64,000 bases of DNA from Tateyamaria sp. Alg231-49 (GTDB lineage Bacteria; Pseudomonadota; Alphaproteobacteria; Rhodobacterales; Rhodobacteraceae). The stretch's first letter is position 1. Every line of letters starts with the position of its first letter. The position numbers and the translations under genes were made by a program. Shown in pieces: positions 59,794 to 64,000 of the stretch. Location: positions 1-64,000 of the forward strand of contig NZ_FRFA01000012.1 of the NCBI RefSeq assembly GCF_900143535.1, given 5' to 3'. The notes below the pieces were generated by a model. It was not told where the DNA came from. It saw nothing but the letters and a program-made list of their open reading frames with translations, and did no database searches.

Positions 59794-60515
59794 GGCGATG
59801 TGTCGTCTTTCGTCTGTAAGATGCGGTAATGATAGCCGGGCGCAGAAGCAAAGCCCAACCGTTGATAAAGCGCGTTTGCAGGTCCGTTGTTTGCAGTGGT
59901 CAAAACGGTCAAAGTGTGAGCTCCATTGTCTCGTGCCCAAAACGCCGCCTGCCGCATGATCCATTGGGCCACGCCTTGGCGGCGCTGGTGTTCCAGCACT
60001 TCGACCGCATGCACCATCGCGACCCCTTCGTGGACGGCGACAAAACCTACCCCAGCCGGTTTTTCGTTCCAGCGGGCAAGGATGCCTGTTTTGGTTTCAG
60101 TCCGCGCCATAATATCAAGCCGGGCTGGGCCAATGCCGCCCTCGGCCCAAATCTCTTCCATAATGGCCAGCGGTTCCCAGATGGCAAAAGCAGTGACGCG
60201 GGGAATGGGAATATCGGTGAGGGTTTCAACGGGCGTTGCATAGCCATTAGTGGGGTCAATGATCTGATACCCACGCGCGTGCAGATGGGCATCAAGAGCG
60301 GTGTCGCCCTCGCGGATCATAAAAAGCGGGGTTTGGGCCAAGGCGCGCATAGCGTCTTCGGCCTGCGCAATGTCGCCCGTCGCGTCCCCCGTGGCCGCGC
60401 TGGCGCGCTTGCCGCCACCCTGCCCGTCGCGGATCGTCCAAGACCCTATGTGCTGCTTGGACGCCGCAGGCCATGTGCCGTCGATGGTCTCGTAAAAGGC
60501 CCGCGCGTCAATCAT
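59790..60515 (-). CDS. GNAT-family acetyltransferase
   Basis: 241 residues. The C-terminal ~100 residues are a GNAT domain with the acetyl-CoA loop VEVLEHQRRQGVAQWIMRQA (the QxxGxG/A pattern) and NNGPANALYQRLGFASAPGY, the beta-bulge and strand. The N-terminal 120 residues are related but lack these motifs and may be a degenerate second domain. It overlaps both neighbours by four bases. It probably acetylates an amine of a small metabolite or a protein. Confidence 0.85.
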   Translation of the reverse strand: MIDARAFYETIDGTWPAASKQHIGSWTIRDGQGGGKRASAATGDATGDIAQAEDAMRALAQTPLFMIREGDTALDAHLHARGYQIIDPTNGYATPVETLTDIPIPRVTAFAIWEPLAIMEEIWAEGGIGPARLDIMARTETKTGILARWNEKPAGVGFVAVHEGVAMVHAVEVLEHQRRQGVAQWIMRQAAFWARDNGAHTLTVLTTANNGPANALYQRLGFASAPGYHYRILQTKDDTSP

Positions 60516-61234
60516 CCCGGAAACTGGGTTTCGAGTTCGGCGAGGGCTGCGTCCACCAGCGTGCCCTCTGTGCCCCGGATCACAATGTTGGCCCCGAACT
60601 TGCCGTCCTTCTGAAAAGGATAAGACCCGATGCTGAGGTCCGGATAGGCGTCGGCCAGCACGCCAAGCGGGCCCGCGATATCGCCTTCGCCCCGGTCGAT
60701 CCGCAAGGTCTTGGAAATCAGCGGCGCACCACCGGTCAACGTGGGCAGCACGGTGGCCACCATAGCCCTAAAAACAGACGGAACCCCGGCCATGACATGC
60801 ACGTTTTCAATGGTGAACCCCGGCGCGACCGAAACCGGGTTATCGATCAGTGTTGCGCCATCCGGAATCCGGGCCATGCGCAAACGGGCGGCGTTCAACT
60901 CTGACCCGGTTTTGGCATAATGCGCAGCCAGCAAGGCCCGCGCATCGTCCCGGACGTCGATCGGCGTGTCAAAGGCGGCGGCGATGCAATCGGCGGTGAT
61001 GTCATCGTGTGTCGGGCCAATTCCTCCCGAGGTAAAGACCGTGTCGTGGGCTGCCGACAATGCCTGAACCGCCGAAATGATCGCCGGGCGATCATCACTG
61101 ACAATGCGCACTTCCTTTAGGTCGATGCCAACATTCGTCAGCTCTCCGGCCAGATGGTGCATGTTGGCATCGCGGGTACGCCCGGACAGGATCTCGTCAC
61201 CGATCACCAGCATGGCGGCTGTGGGGTTGGGCAT
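60512..61234 (-). CDS. CinA-type molybdopterin-binding-domain protein
   Basis: 240 residues corresponding to the N-terminal half of CinA: AAMLVIGDEILSGRTRDANM at the start, TVFTSGGIGPTHDDITADCI (the substrate/Mo cofactor-binding GGIGPT loop), VAPGFTIENVHVMAGVPSVF with the second loop. The C-terminal CinA deamidase domain (about 160 residues, pyridine-nucleotide cycle) is missing, which is the usual short form in alphaproteobacteria. It hydrolyses ADP-ribose in the long form; for short forms the role is less sure. It is the first gene of the GNAT/CMD/OmpA group and divergent from sfsA. Confidence 0.9.
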   Translation of the reverse strand: MPNPTAAMLVIGDEILSGRTRDANMHHLAGELTNVGIDLKEVRIVSDDRPAIISAVQALSAAHDTVFTSGGIGPTHDDITADCIAAAFDTPIDVRDDARALLAAHYAKTGSELNAARLRMARIPDGATLIDNPVSVAPGFTIENVHVMAGVPSVFRAMVATVLPTLTGGAPLISKTLRIDRGEGDIAGPLGVLADAYPDLSIGSYPFQKDGKFGANIVIRGTEGTLVDAALAELETQFPG

Positions 61235-61282
61235 GTCCGGGACTCCTTGAGATGCAACCTGTCACGGTATAGGCCCCCGCCC

Positions 61283-61987
61283 ATGCGCTTTCAAACCGAA
61301 CTTGTCCCCGCCACGCTGATCCGTCGCTATAAACGCTTTCTGGCGGATTGCCGTCTGCAAGATGGGCGCGAGATTACCGCCCACTGTGCCAATCCCGGTT
61401 CGATGATGGGTCTGGCAGAGCCGGGGATGCGGATCTGGCTAGAGCCCAATGACGATCCCAAGAAAAAGCTGAAATTCGGCTGGCGTCTGGTCGAACATGG
61501 CGATGGCCATTTCACCGGTGTGGACACGTCGGTGCCCAATCGGGCGCTGCGGGCCGCGCTTGAAGCGCGCGAGATCAAAGGGCTTGAGGCCTACACCACT
61601 GTGCGCCCAGAGCAGAAGTATGGGGAAAACAGCAGGATCGATTTCCTGTTGCAGGGCGATGGCCTGCCTGACGCCTATGTCGAAGTGAAATCGGTGACAC
61701 TGTCGCGCGCGCCCGGTTTGGCCGAATTCCCCGACTCTGTCACCGCACGCGGGGCCAAACATCTGGGCGAATTGGCGCGGGTGGTTGAGGCCGGGCACCG
61801 GGCCGTCATGCTCTATCTGGTGCAGCGCACCGACTGTTCCCAGTTCACTCTGGCGGGCGACATTGATGCCACCTACGCCACCGCCTATGCCGCCGCACGA
61901 CACGCGGGTGTGGAAACCCTATGTCTGGGGACCTACATCACACCGCAGGGGATAAAGGTGGCAGAACCGATAGATATCGACATCTGA
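61283..61987 (+). CDS. sfsA: SfsA family protein (sugar fermentation stimulation)
   Basis: 234 residues. Signatures are ELVPATLIRRYKRFLADCRL, ITAHCANPGSMMGLAEPGMR, KYGENSRIDFLLQGDGLPDA and YVEVKSVTLSRAPGLAEFPD, ending PQGIKVAEP. SfsA has an OB-fold-like N-terminus and a PD-(D/E)xK-type nuclease-like core (RIDF and VEVKS), and binds DNA. The start is at 61283 (MRFQTELV). It is followed 55 bases later by map on the same strand, a pairing commonly seen in Rhodobacterales. Confidence 0.95.
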   Translation: MRFQTELVPATLIRRYKRFLADCRLQDGREITAHCANPGSMMGLAEPGMRIWLEPNDDPKKKLKFGWRLVEHGDGHFTGVDTSVPNRALRAALEAREIKGLEAYTTVRPEQKYGENSRIDFLLQGDGLPDAYVEVKSVTLSRAPGLAEFPDSVTARGAKHLGELARVVEAGHRAVMLYLVQRTDCSQFTLAGDIDATYATAYAAARHAGVETLCLGTYITPQGIKVAEPIDIDI

Positions 61988-62042
61988 CCGACTGGCCCTT
62001 TTCGCCGCAGTGCAGTATGAACATCAGCAAAGAGATCCTCCG

Positions 62043-62867
62043 ATGGAGCACAAAGTGAACCATGCAAGCCGCGCCCGTCAGACCAAGGACGGGATCCGCA
62101 TTTATGACGAAGCTGACTTTGCCGGCATGCGCGCGGCGGGCCAACTTGCGGCGGACATTCTGGACGCAATGGCGCCCCTGGTCTTTCCCGGCCAGACAAC
62201 GGGCGAAATTGACCGCGTGATTACCGAGATGGTCGATGAGGCAGGCGCCAAATCGGCCACGATCGGATACAAAGGCTACAAGCACGCCAGCTGTATCAGT
62301 GTGAACCACGTGGTCTGCCACGGCATTCCGGGTGACAAGGTGCTCAAGGATGGCGACATCCTGAACATCGACGTCACCGTCATCGTCGATGGCTGGTTTG
62401 GCGATACAAGCCGGATGTATGTGGCCGGCAAACTGCCCCGCAAGGCCGAACGGTTGATCCAGGTGACCCATGATGCGCTGATGCTGGGGATCGAGGCTGT
62501 AAAGCCCGGCAACACCTTTGGCGACATTGGCCACGCCATCCAGAGTTTTGTGGAAAGCCACCGCATGTCCGTGGTGCGCGACTTTTGTGGTCACGGGTTG
62601 GGCCGCGTGTTTCATGCGCCCCCCAATGTTCTGCATTACGGTCGCCCCGGAACAGGCGCGGTTTTGGAACCCGGGATGTTCTTTACCATTGAACCGATGG
62701 TGAACTTGGGCCGTCCAGAGACAAAGACTCTTTCTGATGACTGGACGGCCGTGACGCGAGACAAGTCTTTGTCTGCGCAGTTCGAGCATTCGGTGGGCGT
62801 GACGGAAACGGGATTTGAAATCTTCACCCCTTCAGCGGCAGGCTTGTTCCACCCAACATTTGATTGA
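62043..62867 (+). CDS. map: Methionine aminopeptidase type I
   Basis: 274 residues. The metal-binding residues are in place: Asp in ILNIDVTVIVDGWFGDTSRM (both Asp ligands), the His in GHGLGRVFHAPPNVLHYGRP, Glu in MFFTIEPMVNLG and the last Glu in SAQFEHSVGVTETG. YKHASCISVNHVVCHGIPGD holds the substrate-side His. The length is normal for a bacterial class with a short N-terminal extension. It removes the initiator Met from nascent proteins. The start at 62043 is preceded by AAAGAG. Confidence 0.97.
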   Translation: MEHKVNHASRARQTKDGIRIYDEADFAGMRAAGQLAADILDAMAPLVFPGQTTGEIDRVITEMVDEAGAKSATIGYKGYKHASCISVNHVVCHGIPGDKVLKDGDILNIDVTVIVDGWFGDTSRMYVAGKLPRKAERLIQVTHDALMLGIEAVKPGNTFGDIGHAIQSFVESHRMSVVRDFCGHGLGRVFHAPPNVLHYGRPGTGAVLEPGMFFTIEPMVNLGRPETKTLSDDWTAVTRDKSLSAQFEHSVGVTETGFEIFTPSAAGLFHPTFD

Positions 62868-62896
62868 GGTCGGCGCAGAGCAGATCGCTGCGCGCC

Positions 62897-63808
62897 TCAA
62901 CTGCCCCGCGTGCGGTGTGGTCCGGCAATAGCCGCGACTGCAAGTATGATCCCAGAAACGGTCGCAATCATCCCCGCTGCACTGACCGAGGCTGACGCCC
63001 CAATCCAAAGCGGACCATAGCCAGCCAGCACGTAGCCAATAATCGCTGCAAGGGCCGCAAACAGCATCGACCATGCAACCTGATGTCCCAGCCGGTTGGT
63101 CATCATCCGGGCAGCGGCGGGCGGGCAGATGAACATGGCGATCACGATGATCGACCCCACCGCATCAAAGGCCGCAACCGCTGCAATCGCCGACACCACC
63201 ACCAATGCAAGACCCAAAGGACCTGTACGCAGTCCCAGCCCACGCGCAAACCCTTCGTCAAACGTGGACAGGGCGAGCGGTCTCCAGAACAGTGCGATGA
63301 AGGCGCCAACAACCAACAGGGCCAGCGCCATGCGGGGCAGTTCCACGGGCAGGCCCGCAAGGGCCGTGGCATCGATCAAGGATCCCCACCCTGTGGCGTC
63401 AAGCCAGATCAGGCTTTCCAGATTGCCATAAAGCGCGTGCTCCACATCAAGATGCACACTTGAGGTGTCGGAGCGTTCAAGAAGCAGCACACCACCGGCG
63501 AACATGGCCGTAAACACCACACCCATCGCCGCCCCAGATTCAATACGGCCCAACCGGCGAATGGCCTCGATGGCAATAACAGCCAGAACCGCCGCCCCTG
63601 CGGCCCCAAGCAGCATCGGCCCCGTTCTCACGGTCCCGGTCAACAGAAAGGCAACCACAATGCCCGGCAGCACCACATGGCTGATGGCATCCCCGATGAG
63701 CGCTTGGCGACGGAGCAGCAGAAAGTTGCCCGGCAATGCACAGGCGACAGACACACAGACCCCAATCAGGATCGGCGTAAGAGACAGTGCAACAAATTCC
63801 GCGCCCAT
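62897..63808 (-). CDS. Metal ABC transporter permease (Mn/Zn type, second subunit)
   Basis: 303 residues with eight or nine membrane segments: ALSLTPILIGVCVSVACALP, LRRQALIGDAISHVVLPGIV (the conserved loop with D and H), then AIEAIRRLGRIESGAAMGVV and AALAAIIGYVLAGYGPLWIG. This is the ABC-3 family of zinc/manganese permeases (ZnuB/SitD/MntD). The neighbouring upstream gene encodes a second such permease whose stop abuts this ATG. The ATP-binding and binding-protein subunits are outside the window. Confidence 0.93.
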   Translation of the reverse strand: MGAEFVALSLTPILIGVCVSVACALPGNFLLLRRQALIGDAISHVVLPGIVVAFLLTGTVRTGPMLLGAAGAAVLAVIAIEAIRRLGRIESGAAMGVVFTAMFAGGVLLLERSDTSSVHLDVEHALYGNLESLIWLDATGWGSLIDATALAGLPVELPRMALALLVVGAFIALFWRPLALSTFDEGFARGLGLRTGPLGLALVVVSAIAAVAAFDAVGSIIVIAMFICPPAAARMMTNRLGHQVAWSMLFAALAAIIGYVLAGYGPLWIGASASVSAAGMIATVSGIILAVAAIAGPHRTRGS

Positions 63809-64000
63809 CTAAACCACCTTGGGGGCAGTGATCCGCCCATCCACATCGCGCAGTTGATCCGGGGTCAGCACGTCCTCAATCGGGGTCAGCCCGTCATAAC
63901 GAGTCGCCGCAGCAGCAAAGCTGGTATCGGCACGGACAAGCGACCAGCGGGTTTCGTCGAGCAGGGCCTTAGAGGCCGCCGCCTGACCCGCTTGCGTCGC
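63809..64000 (-). CDS. Metal ABC transporter permease, C-terminal part (window edge)
   Basis: 63 codons are visible before the window edge, ending LTPIEDVLTPDQLRDVDGRI and TAPKVV. The piece is polar and Ala-rich and has no membrane helix, so it is a cytoplasmic tail of about 60 residues. I infer a permease only from the context: its TAG abuts the ATG of the Mn/Zn ABC-3 permease, and in these systems two permeases are encoded together. A long hydrophilic tail on the first permease is known for some SitC-type proteins. Confidence 0.55.
   Translation of the reverse strand, partial: ATQAGQAAASKALLDETRWSLVRADTSFAAAATRYDGLTPIEDVLTPDQLRDVDGRITAPKVV

Noticed and set aside
1-64000. CRISPR arrays
   Set aside because: No series of regularly spaced direct repeats was seen; the only tandem repeats are the two-copy 11-base repeat at 21440 and the five dispersed TetR palindromes.

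Overview
The window looks like a chromosomal segment of a marine alphaproteobacterium of the Roseobacter group (Rhodobacterales). The grounds are the gene families and how they are packed: a TRAP transporter cluster, gcvT-gcvH-gcvP behind a tandem glycine riboswitch, an ExbB/ExbD/TonB locus, a short cinA-type protein, sfsA and a Mn/Zn ABC permease pair, with many 1-4 base overlaps. This placement comes from family recognition, not from a database search.

Layout. 1-2.5 kb: the right end of an IS3-family element abuts the last ~48 codons of an SDR gene; a gene-poor stretch and a helical membrane-anchored protein follow. 2.5-21.6 kb: a probable integrated island. An intact tRNA-Gly(UCC) lies at 2494-2567. 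Its 5' half recurs at 21556-21611, next to a full-length tyrosine recombinase (20365-21441). Both copies carry the same -35/-10 arrangement at the same spacing. The left part of the island is wreckage: a tRNA-Asn 3' fragment, a VapE-like scrap, a broken IS5-family transposase, a truncated EamA transporter, and an integrase remnant joined to the first codons of sbcB. The rest carries mostly intact genes: htpG, cytochrome c, HdeD-like, two redox/hydrolase genes, tspO, DUF3010, a luciferase-like enzyme, an AraC regulator, a globin, a Gfo/Idh/MocA oxidoreductase and a secreted nuclease. A 3.8-kb block within it is bracketed by direct repeats of the nuclease 3' end.

21.8-30.2 kb: an iron-type alcohol dehydrogenase; a secreted protein with ExbB-ExbD-ExbD-TonB; a GST; and a TetR-acyltransferase pair with five copies of a 13-base palindrome. 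30.4-39.4 kb: two divergent operons, FAD amine oxidase-TRAP (P, Q, M)-symporter and Asp/Glu-type racemase-enolase-superfamily enzyme-ThDP enzyme, which together look like an uptake and catabolic pathway for a small chiral acid. 39.6-45 kb: a lipoprotein hydrolase and a hybrid kinase/secreted molybdopterin-fold protein/LuxR-type regulator group. 45-50 kb: the glycine cleavage operon. 50-52.2 kb: a divergent pair of cytoplasmic enzymes, an SGNH hydrolase and a trypsin-like protease.

52.2-58.1 kb holds the most unusual locus. It is a tight five-gene operon encoding a cyclooxygenase/alpha-dioxygenase-type haem peroxidase with its catalytic Tyr, a short P450-like protein, an old-yellow-enzyme family reductase, a membrane-anchored dihaem cytochrome c and a small membrane protein. 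The combination resembles a split version of eukaryotic oxylipin enzymes. 58.3-64 kb: OmpA-family protein, a peroxidase-related CMD protein, GNAT, cinA-like, sfsA, map and two ABC permease genes, the last cut by the window edge.
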